64,000 nt of DNA from Paenibacillus hunanensis (GCF_014645615.1 NZ_BMMB01000006.1:124001-188000); one strand, 5' to 3'; positions 24,491 through 33,256 are shown, counted from the stretch's first letter. Notes: generated by a model not told the origin, from the sequence alone. Numbers and translations are program-made.

Positions 24491-25477
24491 ATGCTAAAAC
24501 AATTATTTAAAAGTAAAGCTACACCGTCATCCGATATGGCAGTGTCCACAGCATCTGCGGATGCCGCTATAACGACTCCCGTTGAGCGCGAGCTGGATAC
24601 CTTGCCTTATGTATATATGCTGACCGATGAAGTTGAGAAAAATATTAAGCGCCTGCTACAAGAGGAAGGCAATATTACACATGGCTTCCGTGCCACAGCA
24701 AACTCTCTCAATGATACAACATCTGAAATCAAGCATATTGAGCATGTACTACATGATCTGGACAGCGAGACAGCGGTCATTATTAACGATGTCGCACGCA
24801 GTATCGAATTCTCGCAGCAGACGATCACAGGTACCCAGGCACTGGTGCATCAGTCTGCTGATCATATGAATGAAGTATCATCCGTATTTGAGAACTTTGT
24901 AACGGTATTCAATGCAATTGAAGAAAAGTATAAAGAAATCAGTCAATTTGCCAATACAATTACGAGCATTGCAACTCAGACGAATCTGCTGTCACTCAAT
25001 GCATCGATTGAAGCTGCACGGGCAGGAGAAGCTGGCAAAGGCTTTGCTGTGGTTGCCTCTGAGATCAAATCGCTGTCGGATACAACGAAGCAAAGTGCGA
25101 CGGATATTTTGGATTTGCTTGGAGATATGAGCCATATTCTGGAGTCCATTCGTTCCGAATCGCAGCAGGGTAAGGAAATTGTTCGAACTGCCGCAGATAC
25201 GATGCAGCAGTCGACACAGAGCTTTAATAGCATTATGGATGCGGAGGCAGAGGTAAAGCGTCAGCTGGATACCGTCAAATCCTCGCAGCTGACCAGTATC
25301 AACAATATCGCTCGTAACATTTCTAATATCGTACAGCTATCTGATCAGCAAAATCGAAATCTGGATGATCTGATCTATAACGCGGATAAGAAGTCCGAAG
25401 GATATATGTACATTTTGAATCACCTGAACCAGATTCATATGCTCAAGGAACGTAAAGTGGCTCGTCCGAAGCATTAA
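24491..25477 (+). CDS. Soluble methyl-accepting chemotaxis-type transducer
   Basis: 328 aa with no membrane segment and no recognisable ligand domain. The conserved signalling hairpin is present (IATQTNLLSLNASIEAARAG, then EAGKGFAVVASEIKSLSDTT, about residues 160-200), flanked by long coiled coils. It would interact with CheA/CheW in the cytoplasm. GGAGG precedes the ATG. As it lacks a sensor domain and is coupled to the FIST gene, the FIST protein is the likely input module. A strong terminator ends the operon. Confidence 0.92.
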   Translation: MLKQLFKSKATPSSDMAVSTASADAAITTPVERELDTLPYVYMLTDEVEKNIKRLLQEEGNITHGFRATANSLNDTTSEIKHIEHVLHDLDSETAVIINDVARSIEFSQQTITGTQALVHQSADHMNEVSSVFENFVTVFNAIEEKYKEISQFANTITSIATQTNLLSLNASIEAARAGEAGKGFAVVASEIKSLSDTTKQSATDILDLLGDMSHILESIRSESQQGKEIVRTAADTMQQSTQSFNSIMDAEAEVKRQLDTVKSSQLTSINNIARNISNIVQLSDQQNRNLDDLIYNADKKSEGYMYILNHLNQIHMLKERKVARPKH

Positions 25478-25655
25478 ATAATATAGACGGATACAGCTTG
25501 ATCGTAGTTATTTGTAGATGATCCAATTGCGGTGTTAGCGATCTCCTAAGGTAGAGTTCAATGGAACATGATTTTTGTGATAGCTCAATATCTTATAGTT
25601 GTACTGCCTGGATTCACTAATAAGGAGCTACTCCCTTCATATAGATGACAAGAAA

Positions 25656-25700
25656 GACTGTGCTTGCTTACCCATTGGAGTAAGCGAGCACAGTCCTTTT
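25656..25700. terminator. Terminator between the chemoreceptor and MgtC-like genes
   Basis: 16-bp stem GACTGTGCTTGCTTAC / GTAAGCGAGCACAGTC (one G-U pair) with an eight-base loop, followed by CTTTTT on the plus strand. The left flank gives a shorter T-run on the minus strand, so it may serve both convergent units. Confidence 0.85.
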
Positions 25701-25751
25701 TGATGAGTTATTTTCTTGAAATACCAGTACTAACAGCCGCAAAGCGAATGC

Positions 25752-26459
25752 CTATTCCAGATGAACACGGCGCACGTCCGGTTGAGCCTGCACAATTAAT
25801 AGCACATCAGCAACCTTCATCGCAGCAGGGAATTTAATCTCAAGCACCAGCTCAATCTGAGATTGTAGCTGATGATCGTGAATATCGCTGTTACTCTGGG
25901 TCGCTTCATCGGTACGCGATTGAATACTTTGCACCTGTACAGAATTTTCCTCCAGCACTTCTAATAGATTTTCTACGGGATCGGTATGGTTTACTAGATG
26001 GACGGTCAGCTTATGTGAGCGAGAGCTCATTGCAGGTGAAGAATGTCCATGCATCGCAAATTGTATGAGCAGGATCAATGCAGCGACACCAATGCCGACC
26101 GCATACATACCTGCACCCACTGCCATCCCGACACCAGCTGTAGCCCAGATTCCTGCTGCTGTAGTCAGTCCCTTGATGCGCTGCTTATTCATAAAGATCG
26201 TACCTGCACCGAGGAAGCCAACACCGCTAACAATCTGTGCTGCCACACGCGAAGGGTCAAGCGATACATTCTCCCAGTTGCCCATATCGGTAAAGCCGTA
26301 TTTGGAAATAACCATCATCAGCGCAGCTCCGACCGACACAATGAAGTGAGTACGAATGCCTGCTTCCTTGTGACGACTTCGACGCTCATAGCCGATCATT
26401 GCTCCGCATAGACCGGCAATAATGACCCTTAGAATATGTTCTAATGTGATCCATATCAT
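25752..26459 (-). CDS. MgtC/SapB-family membrane protein
   Basis: 235 aa. The N-terminal ~130 residues form the MgtC/SapB domain with four to five hydrophobic segments (GLCGAMIGYERRSRHKEAGI; IVSGVGFLGAGTIFMNKQRI; GLTTAAGIWATAGVGMAVG). A C-terminal ACT-like domain of about 90 residues follows. MgtC proteins are linked to magnesium-limited growth and to modulation of F-ATPase in other bacteria; the role in this organism is unknown. AAAGGAGG eight bases before the ATG fixes the start. It is a single gene; no M-box magnesium riboswitch is recognisable upstream. Confidence 0.93.
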   Translation of the reverse strand: MIWITLEHILRVIIAGLCGAMIGYERRSRHKEAGIRTHFIVSVGAALMMVISKYGFTDMGNWENVSLDPSRVAAQIVSGVGFLGAGTIFMNKQRIKGLTTAAGIWATAGVGMAVGAGMYAVGIGVAALILLIQFAMHGHSSPAMSSRSHKLTVHLVNHTDPVENLLEVLEENSVQVQSIQSRTDEATQSNSDIHDHQLQSQIELVLEIKFPAAMKVADVLLIVQAQPDVRRVHLE

Positions 26460-26890
26460 TGCATAGTCCTCCTTTTTTTATCCTTTTCCTGTAAGTGTAA
26501 CCGCCTACATGGGAAGCCGATAAATGCTATGAAATGAAGGTTTGATTAAAACCAACTAATTTTATCGGAAAAACAGTTGACGTAGCATGGAAGACGGTGT
26601 ACTATTCAATTTGCAGTTCGTTATTTTTTGAGACCAGATTAAAAAGGGTACGTCACTTAATGGAACTGGTTTATAAAAAAACGAAATTATATTGCTACTG
26701 GAACGCATATACAATATGGCGTAATCAGGGCGTTTCATAACCGATACCGGAAGAGAAATAAGCATTGCAGGATAGCACTAGCAGCAGTGAAATTGGCTGG
26801 ATCTGATTGTGAACTTCCTGATATGTGTATTAAACGGATAGGGACGGTTATAAACGAATGATTCATATCACCGAGGGGAGTCTTACCAAG
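26460..26890. other. Divergent intergenic stretch, MgtC-like gene / amino-acid importer
   Basis: No gene supported. The motif AATAACGAAC (minus strand, near 26618-26631) also occurs at 23169 and 32832. No riboswitch or T-box features (specifier loop, TGGNACC-type box) were found ahead of the importer. Confidence 0.45.
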
Positions 26891-27736
26891 ATGAAAAAAT
26901 GGAGTTCTTTAACACTAATGCTGATTCTGACCATGCTCGTAATTGCAGCATGTGGTAATAATGCGAATACAGCTACAACAGGCAGTGGAGAGCAGCAAGC
27001 TCAAACGGAAAGTAGCGCATCCACCTCCGGCGCAGCGACACTGGAATCGGTAAAAGCAAGCGGCAAGCTGCGTATCGGTACAGAAGGAACATACGCACCA
27101 TTCACATACCACGATGAATCCGGTAAACTGACTGGCTTTGATGTGGATATCGCGACTGAAGTAAGTAAGCGTATTGGCGTGGAGCCAGAGTTTATTGAAA
27201 CACAGTGGGACGGTATGATTGCTGGTCTGGATGCGAAGCGTTTTGACACAGTGTTCAATGAAGTAGGTATTACGGAAGAGCGTCAACAAAAATACCTGTT
27301 CTCCGATCCATACATTTCTTCTAAAGCAGTTCTTGTTGTAAAACAGGATAACAACGACATCAAATCGTTTGCTGATTTGAAAGGTAAAAAGTCTGCACAG
27401 TCTTTGACAAGTAACTTTGGTAAAATCGCTGAACAAAACGGTGCAGAGCTTGTATCTGTAGACGGTTTCCCACAAGCGGTTGAGCTGCTAGCTTCCGGTC
27501 GTGCTGACGCTACAGTTAACGATAACCTTTCATTCCTTGATTTGAAAAAACAACAGCCAGATGCTCCAATCAAAGTTGTTGCTGAAGAATCGAATGCTTC
27601 TCAAAGTGGCGCGATCTTCAATAAAGGTAGTGAAGATCTGGTTAAAGCTGTCGATAAAGCGATGAAAGATATGGTTGCCGATGGTACTTATCTGAAAATT
27701 TCTGAGAAATACTTTGGTGAAGATGTTTCCAAATAA
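26891..27736 (+). CDS. Amino-acid ABC transporter substrate-binding lipoprotein
   Basis: 281 aa. Lipoprotein signal peptide with lipobox LVIAAC, then a linker and the type-II periplasmic-binding fold of SBP family 3 (GKLRIGTEGTYAPFTYHDES; TQWDGMIAGLDAKRFDTVFN). The sequence style matches the cystine-type binders (TcyA-like) within the polar amino-acid family, but substrate assignment is inference. The ATG at 26891 begins a normal signal peptide (MKKWSSL); the open frame extends to 26858 without support. It is followed by its permease and ATPase genes, giving a complete importer. Confidence 0.9.
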   Translation: MKKWSSLTLMLILTMLVIAACGNNANTATTGSGEQQAQTESSASTSGAATLESVKASGKLRIGTEGTYAPFTYHDESGKLTGFDVDIATEVSKRIGVEPEFIETQWDGMIAGLDAKRFDTVFNEVGITEERQQKYLFSDPYISSKAVLVVKQDNNDIKSFADLKGKKSAQSLTSNFGKIAEQNGAELVSVDGFPQAVELLASGRADATVNDNLSFLDLKKQQPDAPIKVVAEESNASQSGAIFNKGSEDLVKAVDKAMKDMVADGTYLKISEKYFGEDVSK

Positions 27737-27773
27737 GCTATCCGGTTTATAACTGAACAGCAGTACCGGTTCC

Positions 27774-27809
27774 GATATCTTGATGATCGCTTATGATCAT
27801 CAAGATATC
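27774..27809 (+). promoter_or_regulatory. Perfect 15-bp inverted repeat between binding protein and permease genes
   Basis: GATATCTTGATGATC / GATCATCAAGATATC around the loop GCTTAT. There is no T-run. Hairpins at this spot in ABC operons commonly protect the binding-protein mRNA, giving more binding protein than permease. Confidence 0.7.
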
Positions 27810-27886
27810 GTGCTTTCTAGGTATAATTTTTGTGAATGTAATTAGATTATAAAATACGAAGTTGTATTATTCAGGGAGGATAGAAG

Positions 27887-28555
27887 ATGACTGATCGACA
27901 GATACAGATTGTAATCGATTCCTTTTGGCCCTTACTCAAAGCAGGGTTAATGTACACATTACCGTTGGCAATAGCCTCTTTTGTATTAGGTCTGATCGTA
28001 GCCGTGCTAACTGCATTGGCAAGAACATCCGGTATACGAATTTTAGATTTTATTGCTCAATTTTATGTATGGATTATCCGTGGTACACCATTACTTGTAC
28101 AATTATTTATCATTTTCTATGGCTTACCATCTGTAGGTATCATTTTACCGCCATTCGTTGCTGCATTAATTGGCTTTACGCTCAGTGTAGGTGCATATGG
28201 CTCGGAAATTGTGCGTGCTGCTATTCAGTCGATACCAAAAGGGCAGTGGGAAGCCGCTTACTCTATCGGCATGACACGCGGACAAGCTTTGAAACGTGTC
28301 ATTTTGCCACAGGCTGCTCGCGTGTCTGTACCGCCACTATCTAATTCCTTTATTAGCTTGGTAAAAGATACGTCACTAGCTTCTGTTATCACCTATATCG
28401 AGATGTTCCGACAATCCCAACAGATTGTAGCAAGAACATATGAAGCGCTTGTTCTTTATACTGAGGCGGCTGTAATTTATCTTATGTTCACGTCTGTATT
28501 GTTTGTCCTGCAAGGATGGTTAGAAAAAAGATTGAGCCGTTTTTCTGCTCAATAA
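27887..28555 (+). CDS. Amino-acid ABC transporter permease
   Basis: 222 aa, five hydrophobic segments, His/Glu/Gln/Arg/opine family (HisM-type) permease. The family pattern is present: LIVAVLTALARTSGIRILDF, YVWIIRGTPLLVQLFIIFYG, and the EAA loop EAAYSIGMTRGQALKRVILP with its conserved glycine. GGGAGG lies close upstream of the ATG. Second gene of the importer operon, TcyB-like in size and order. Only one permease gene is present, so it probably works as a homodimer. Confidence 0.93.
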   Translation: MTDRQIQIVIDSFWPLLKAGLMYTLPLAIASFVLGLIVAVLTALARTSGIRILDFIAQFYVWIIRGTPLLVQLFIIFYGLPSVGIILPPFVAALIGFTLSVGAYGSEIVRAAIQSIPKGQWEAAYSIGMTRGQALKRVILPQAARVSVPPLSNSFISLVKDTSLASVITYIEMFRQSQQIVARTYEALVLYTEAAVIYLMFTSVLFVLQGWLEKRLSRFSAQ

Positions 28556-28691
28556 AGTAACTCCATCGTAGCTCGTATGCTACGATCTGATACACATTTT
28601 ACTAACTCAGTCTCTATATATTATCTAGGTGGACACAAATCGCTTTACATCCTACTTGATGATTCTGTCTGCAAAGGAGTGACATTCCATC

Positions 28692-29444
28692 ATGCTTGAA
28701 ATTCGCAATCTACACAAAGCATTCGGCTCACTTGAAGTACTCAAGGGGATCGATGTGGATCTGGAAAAAGGTAAAGTGCTTGTGATCATCGGCCCGTCAG
28801 GTTCAGGTAAAACAACGCTGCTGCGTTGTATGAATCTGCTGGAGCTACCGGATCAAGGATCGATGAAGCTGAGTGACCGTAAGCTAGAATTCAAGTCCGG
28901 GCGCAAGCTGCCGACTCGTGAAGTGACCGAGCTGCGTAAGCGTACCGGTATGGTATTCCAGTCATATAATCTATTTCCTCATAAAACAGTAATTGAGAAC
29001 ATTATGGAAGGCCCAGTTATCGTCCAGAAAAAAGACCGTGCTGCCGCCCGAGCTCACGCACAGGAACTGCTGACAAAAGTCGGTCTTGCCGATCGTGGCG
29101 ATTATTATCCGCATCAGCTATCCGGTGGACAGCAGCAGCGTGTCGGTATCGCACGTGCGATGGCGATGGAGCCGGATGTATTGTTGTTCGATGAACCGAC
29201 CTCTGCGCTTGATCCAGAGCTTGTAGGCGAGGTGCTGCGCGTCATTAAGCAGCTTGCACAGGAAGGACGTACGATGGTCATCGTAACGCATGAGATGAAG
29301 TTCGCGGCAGACGTAGCGGATCATGTGATTCTGATGGATGGTGGTTACATTATTGAGCAGGGGCCGCCTCAGCAGGTCATTAATAATCCGCAGAGTCCAC
29401 GTGCTCAGCAGTTTATGAATCGTATTGCAGGTGAAGATATTTAA
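28692..29444 (+). CDS. Amino-acid ABC transporter ATP-binding protein
   Basis: 250 aa ATPase of the polar amino-acid uptake family (GlnQ/TcyC-like). Walker A GPSGSGKTTLLR (~32-43), Q-loop VFQSYNLFPH, signature LSGGQQQRVGIARAM, Walker B VLLFDEPTSALDPE and H-loop VTHEM are all canonical. AAAGGAG lies about 12 bases before the ATG. Third gene of the importer; a terminator hairpin follows at 29549-29603. Confidence 0.95.
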   Translation: MLEIRNLHKAFGSLEVLKGIDVDLEKGKVLVIIGPSGSGKTTLLRCMNLLELPDQGSMKLSDRKLEFKSGRKLPTREVTELRKRTGMVFQSYNLFPHKTVIENIMEGPVIVQKKDRAAARAHAQELLTKVGLADRGDYYPHQLSGGQQQRVGIARAMAMEPDVLLFDEPTSALDPELVGEVLRVIKQLAQEGRTMVIVTHEMKFAADVADHVILMDGGYIIEQGPPQQVINNPQSPRAQQFMNRIAGEDI

Positions 29445-29753
29445 TAGACGCTTTTACCCATTTCGCCTGCTTTGCTATACGATCATGCTATTTTTCTAAA
29501 AAATTTTATTGAATAGATTGTAAATCAATCATCCATTTATTTCACCTGATTCAGCCTATATATGGGGCAATTGCATCGATGCTTGCCTATATATAGGCTG
29601 AATTTCGTATAGAAGTGAAGTGTTCTCATTCGCTGTTGTCCGTTTTCTATTATGGTTACGCATACAAAAGCTGGATAATTGGTTGCATTTTCGTTAAGAT
29701 AACTGTGGAACATATCATTGTAACCAACTTCAATCGTGGGAGGAATGGGATTC
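29445..29753. other. Intergenic stretch after the importer operon
   Basis: Holds the importer terminator and the unresolved promoter of the oxidoreductase gene. No gene supported. Confidence 0.5.
29549..29605 (+). terminator. Hairpin terminator of the amino-acid importer operon
   Basis: Arms ATTCAGCCTATATA and TATATAGGCTGAAT with a further GGCAA/TTGCC pairing near the loop; only a short AATTT follows. A long stem but a weak T-run. Confidence 0.6.
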
Positions 29754-30773
29754 ATGAGTAAAGTCAGAGTAGCAGTAGTGGGATGCGGAAGTATTTCGGA
29801 GCGTCGCCACATTCCTGAATATGCAGCACATCCAGATGTAGAATTGGTGGCTTTTGCTGATCCGATTGTGGAGCGTGCAGAGGGCTATGCGAAATTGTAC
29901 AATGCGAAAGCCTATAGCGATTATAAAGAGCTGCTGGCGGCTGGTGGGTTCGATGCTGTAAGCGTATGCACACCAAACGCGCTGCATGCGGAAGTATCGA
30001 TTGCGGCTGCAAATGCAGGGGCACATGTACTGGTTGAGAAGCCGATGGCGGTATCGAATGAAGAAGCACTGGAGATGATCGCAGCAGCGGAGAAGAACAA
30101 TGTGTTCTTGATGGTTGCGCATAATCAGCGTCTGATGCCTCCACATGTGAAAGCGAAGGAAATTCTGAAGCAAGGTCATCTGGGTCGTGTACTTACATTC
30201 CGTACAGCTTTTGGTCACAGTGGTCCAGAAGGCTGGAGTATTGATGGTAAAAATAGCTGGTTCTTCCGTAAAGGTGAAGCGGTTATGGGTGCGATGGGCG
30301 ATCTCGGCGTACATAAGTCCGATATGATCCGCTGGCTGCTGGATGATGAAGTTGTTAGCGTAAGCGCATTTATTGGAACGCTTGACAAAAAAGATACAGA
30401 TGTAGATGATAACGCGATCTGCCTGTTGCGTATGGGCAGCGGTGCGATCGGCTCGCTCGTCGCTAGCTGGACATCCTATCGCGGTGAAGATAACGGTACT
30501 GTGCTATGGTGCGAAAATGGCGTGATGAAGATCGGTACAGATCCAGTAGATCAGGTAATCGTAGAGCTGACCAATGGCTCGATTGAGCGTTATCAAGTTG
30601 GTGCAATTGCAACGAATGATAAGCAGGTAACAAGTGGCGTCATGGACGAATTCATTAGCTGCATCCAGAACAATGTAGCACCGATCATTTCCGGTGAAGA
30701 AGGTCGTCGTTCGCTGGAGGTTATTCTGGCAGCATTCCGCTCACAAGAAGAAGGACGTACGATCGATCTGTAA
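29754..30773 (+). CDS. Gfo/Idh/MocA-family oxidoreductase
   Basis: 339 aa, cytoplasmic NAD(P)-dependent sugar or inositol dehydrogenase-like protein. Rossmann fold at the N-terminus (VRVAVVGCGSISERRHIPEY), the family EKP motif (GAHVLVEKPMAVS, about residues 89-101), and a C-terminal alpha/beta substrate domain with GDLGVHKSDMIRWLL carrying the catalytic-site His/Lys region. GGGAGG ten bases before the ATG at 29754 sets the start; a GTG at 29736 is weaker. The substrate is unknown: it stands alone between an amino-acid importer and a symporter, with no sugar genes near. Confidence 0.93.
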   Translation: MSKVRVAVVGCGSISERRHIPEYAAHPDVELVAFADPIVERAEGYAKLYNAKAYSDYKELLAAGGFDAVSVCTPNALHAEVSIAAANAGAHVLVEKPMAVSNEEALEMIAAAEKNNVFLMVAHNQRLMPPHVKAKEILKQGHLGRVLTFRTAFGHSGPEGWSIDGKNSWFFRKGEAVMGAMGDLGVHKSDMIRWLLDDEVVSVSAFIGTLDKKDTDVDDNAICLLRMGSGAIGSLVASWTSYRGEDNGTVLWCENGVMKIGTDPVDQVIVELTNGSIERYQVGAIATNDKQVTSGVMDEFISCIQNNVAPIISGEEGRRSLEVILAAFRSQEEGRTIDL

Positions 30774-31090
30774 TAGGATAGTAGTTATAGTGCTGTATGG
30801 ATAGCAGGTGTGAGGAAGAGGATAGAAAGGTATGCTTCATCGAATAGGGTATTGTTTAGCCGATTACGATCTAAGCTGCTATTCTATGATTTATTCCATC
30901 TTCAGCCAGCAATCCAGCAGCGTATACCGATAAGAAAGCCGACAGGAGTGTATTCCTGTCGGCTTTTGGTTATGGTGCTAGATAGTTGCTTTTACGTTTG
31001 AGCACAGCTCTATTTATATGGACATGTCAGCAGATACACAGATGTGTCTCAATATCACTATAGGTGTGATCAGCAGGAGGCTGTTAGCCT
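30774..31090. other. Convergent intergenic stretch
   Basis: Only the shared terminator at 30935-30966 is recognisable. No gene supported. Confidence 0.5.
30935..30966. terminator. Bidirectional terminator
   Basis: 13-bp stem AAAGCCGACAGGA / TCCTGTCGGCTTT with a six-base loop. The plus side ends GGCTTTTGG and the minus side GGCTTTCTT. It serves the oxidoreductase gene and the convergent symporter gene. Confidence 0.85.
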
Positions 31091-32485
31091 TTAAGACTTA
31101 TTGATCACTGGCGTACGGTACACGGTGCTCGCAGACTCCTCTGTAGCTACTCGATGACTGGCTACTTTATGATCAGCAGGCTCCAGCTTGTCTTGTCTCG
31201 TAGCTGCTGCCTCTGCTGATAACTCTTCCTCACTCATCGCGCCAGACAGAACGGCCTTCATACGATCGGTATCCAGCATGCCTTCCCATTTGGCGACGAC
31301 AAAGGTTGCTACACAGTTACCCATCAGGTTCGTAAATACACGCATCGTATCCATAAAACGATCCGCTCCGAGCAGTAGTGCAACGACTGCAACCGGGAAT
31401 GCATTGAGCGCCGCTGCGGTCGCGGATAGAGCGAGGAACGCAGAACCAGGCACACCAGCCATCCCTTTCGAGCTAAGCATCAGTACAGCTAGAATTGTAA
31501 TTTCCTGCATTAGGGTAAGCTCAATGCCAACCGCCTGTGCTAGAAATACGGTAGCCAGCGAGAGATAGATCGAGGCACCATCCAGATTGAAGGAATAGCC
31601 TGTCGGTACAACAAGCCCAACGACAGCGCGATTACAGCCGGCGCGAGTTAGCTTGTCCATCATTCTCGGCATAACGACCTCTGAAGAAGCTGTACCAATC
31701 GCCAGCATAATCTCCGAGCGAGTATAGCGTACGAATTGCAGTAGATTCATTCCGGTAATCCACCATGCTGCCAGTCCAAGACAGACGAGGAAGACGAGGG
31801 CGGATACATAGCACGCAATAATGAGCATTCCATACGAGGCAAGTGTTGATGCGCCATAAGCGCCTACCGTATAGGCAATCGCACCGAACGCACCGAGTGG
31901 AGCCAGCTTCATAATATAGCCGATTACCTTGAAAATAAGCTCCATGATGTTATCGACGAGTGTCAGTACATTTTGCTTAACTGCTCCTTCGCTAGCCGCC
32001 AGCGCTGTACCGAACAGACAGGCAAGGAGAAGCACCTGCAACAGAGCATTTTGAGCAAAAGCATCGACCGCGCTTGTTGGAATAATATTCATAATAAAAT
32101 CTACGGTATGCGGCAATTCAGCCCCGCCTGTTTTGGCAGCAATAGCATTGGGATCGAGCGTAGCTGCATTGATATCCATACCTGCACCTGGACGCATCCA
32201 GCGTGCAGCGACCAGTCCAAGCACAAGAGCAACTGTCGTTGCAATTTCAAACCAGAGAATCGCTTTAAGCCCGATTCGGCCTACTGCCTTTAGATCACCT
32301 GCTTTGGCGATACCAGCGACTACAACAACGAAGATAAGCGGAGCGATTAGCATTTTGATCAGCTTAATAAAGCCGGTTCCGAGTGGCTGGAGCATTTCAC
32401 CAAAGTTTGGCCAGACGATCCCTACCCCAATACCGATAATAACCGCCACCACAATTTGAAAAAACAACGACTTGAAAAATGACAT
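31091..32485 (-). CDS. Dicarboxylate/amino acid:cation symporter (DAACS family)
   Basis: 464 aa. Imports C4-dicarboxylates or glutamate/aspartate with protons or sodium. About eight membrane helices and two re-entrant hairpins; hairpin 1 is marked by the serine-rich GTASSEVVMPRMM and the substrate region by GYSFNLDGASIYLSLATVFL and SSKGMAGVPGSAF, all close to DctA/GltP. The C-terminal ~40 residues form a hydrophilic tail. GGAGGAGG six bases before the ATG fixes the start. It is monocistronic; two inverted repeats lie in its long upstream region and may be operators. DctA versus GltP cannot be decided here. Confidence 0.93.
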   Translation of the reverse strand: MSFFKSLFFQIVVAVIIGIGVGIVWPNFGEMLQPLGTGFIKLIKMLIAPLIFVVVVAGIAKAGDLKAVGRIGLKAILWFEIATTVALVLGLVAARWMRPGAGMDINAATLDPNAIAAKTGGAELPHTVDFIMNIIPTSAVDAFAQNALLQVLLLACLFGTALAASEGAVKQNVLTLVDNIMELIFKVIGYIMKLAPLGAFGAIAYTVGAYGASTLASYGMLIIACYVSALVFLVCLGLAAWWITGMNLLQFVRYTRSEIMLAIGTASSEVVMPRMMDKLTRAGCNRAVVGLVVPTGYSFNLDGASIYLSLATVFLAQAVGIELTLMQEITILAVLMLSSKGMAGVPGSAFLALSATAAALNAFPVAVVALLLGADRFMDTMRVFTNLMGNCVATFVVAKWEGMLDTDRMKAVLSGAMSEEELSAEAAATRQDKLEPADHKVASHRVATEESASTVYRTPVINKS

Positions 32486-32595
32486 AATCCGCCTCCTCCA
32501 TAATGGTCATACGTAAATGTCAGTCATAAACATAAAGCCTGCTATAGTTGCCTGGTTATATAGATAGACTGTGCATGCTAATAAAATAGAATAGG

Positions 32596-32614
32596 TTGAT
32601 AGCATAGCTATCAA
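32596..32614. promoter_or_regulatory. Inverted repeat upstream of the symporter gene
   Basis: TTGATAGC-ATA-GCTATCAA, perfect arms of eight bases, about 110 bases before the symporter start. A possible operator. Confidence 0.45.
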
Positions 32615-32831
32615 CGTCACGATCTATAGGCTATGCTCCTACGCAATCCACAGTATTCTTACGATCCTTTCTATTTATTCACTGCTCAAGTTAGGTTTTG
32701 TGTACATCGGCTTTCTTTTGAAACCTTATGTAGCTTTTTATAACATGATCATAGTTCGCATAACAGAAGATTTGATATCTTTTAATCCGATGCACAATCC
32801 ATATTGCGAAAATTGAACCTGAAAACAAAAA

Positions 32832-32876
32832 AATAACGAACAACATGTAAAATTAATTTACAAATTGTTCGTTATT
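32832..32876. promoter_or_regulatory. Long AT-rich inverted repeat
   Basis: Outer arms AATAACGAACAA / TTGTTCGTTATT and inner arms TGTAAA / TTTACA around ATTAA. It is too AT-rich for a typical terminator and is not followed by a T-run. It sits far upstream of both flanking genes. Confidence 0.45.
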
Positions 32877-33025
32877 AATTGAATAAAACCATATATCTTA
32901 TAATGAAACGAAGAAATAAACTGTAAAATCTATAATCTATTGATTAATGCTCACATCCTGTGTTATTTTAGAAGTGCAAAATAAATACTCTAAATATTGA
33001 TCTACAGATAAGGAGAATATTCATT

Positions 33026-33256
33026 ATGGCACGTACACAAACACAAAAAGCCGTGCGCAAAGCACAACGCAGCGGCAATCTGGCACCTGATTTTGGTCGC
33101 AAAACAAATGAAGCCTATGGAGCGATATCCCAGCATACACGCATCAAGCCAGGCAAGCAGGAAAAATTACAAAAGCTCAAACACAAGAAGCAGATCCTAC
33201 GAGATGATGCTTCTTTTTTATGGTGTAGAATGAATGGGTGTAGAATCAGTGCCTAA
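33026..33256 (+). CDS. Small basic conserved protein
   Basis: 76 aa, strongly basic and hydrophilic (MARTQTQKAVRKAQRSGNL; KPGKQEKLQKLKHKKQ). It resembles short basic proteins found in many Bacilli that begin MARTxxQKxVRK; none has an established role. AAGGAG lies about ten bases before the ATG. The last ~20 residues (DDASFLWCRMNGCRISA) look unlike the rest and may come from loss of an earlier stop. Its stop codon overlaps the stop of the convergent MFS gene by three bases. Confidence 0.72.
   Translation: MARTQTQKAVRKAQRSGNLAPDFGRKTNEAYGAISQHTRIKPGKQEKLQKLKHKKQILRDDASFLWCRMNGCRISA

Larger units (their letters stand above)
32486..33025. other. Long divergent intergenic region with inverted repeats
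   Basis: 540 bases between the symporter gene and a small plus-strand gene. It contains a perfect 8-3-8 inverted repeat at 32596-32614 and a longer AT-rich hairpin at 32832-32876. No open frame with a ribosome binding site was seen. Confidence 0.5.

Noticed and set aside
26562..26765. 67-codon minus-strand frame.
   Set aside because: In the divergent regulatory gap, no start signal, no recognisable protein character.
26460..26890. M-box, S-box or T-box riboswitch ahead of the MgtC-like gene or amino-acid importer.
   Set aside because: No conserved core elements or terminator/antiterminator pair were found.
29730..30314. 194-codon minus-strand frame.
   Set aside because: Antisense to the Gfo/Idh/MocA gene; shadow of its codon usage.
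30810..31001. 63-codon plus-strand frame after the oxidoreductase gene.
   Set aside because: Runs through the terminator stem; no ribosome binding site.
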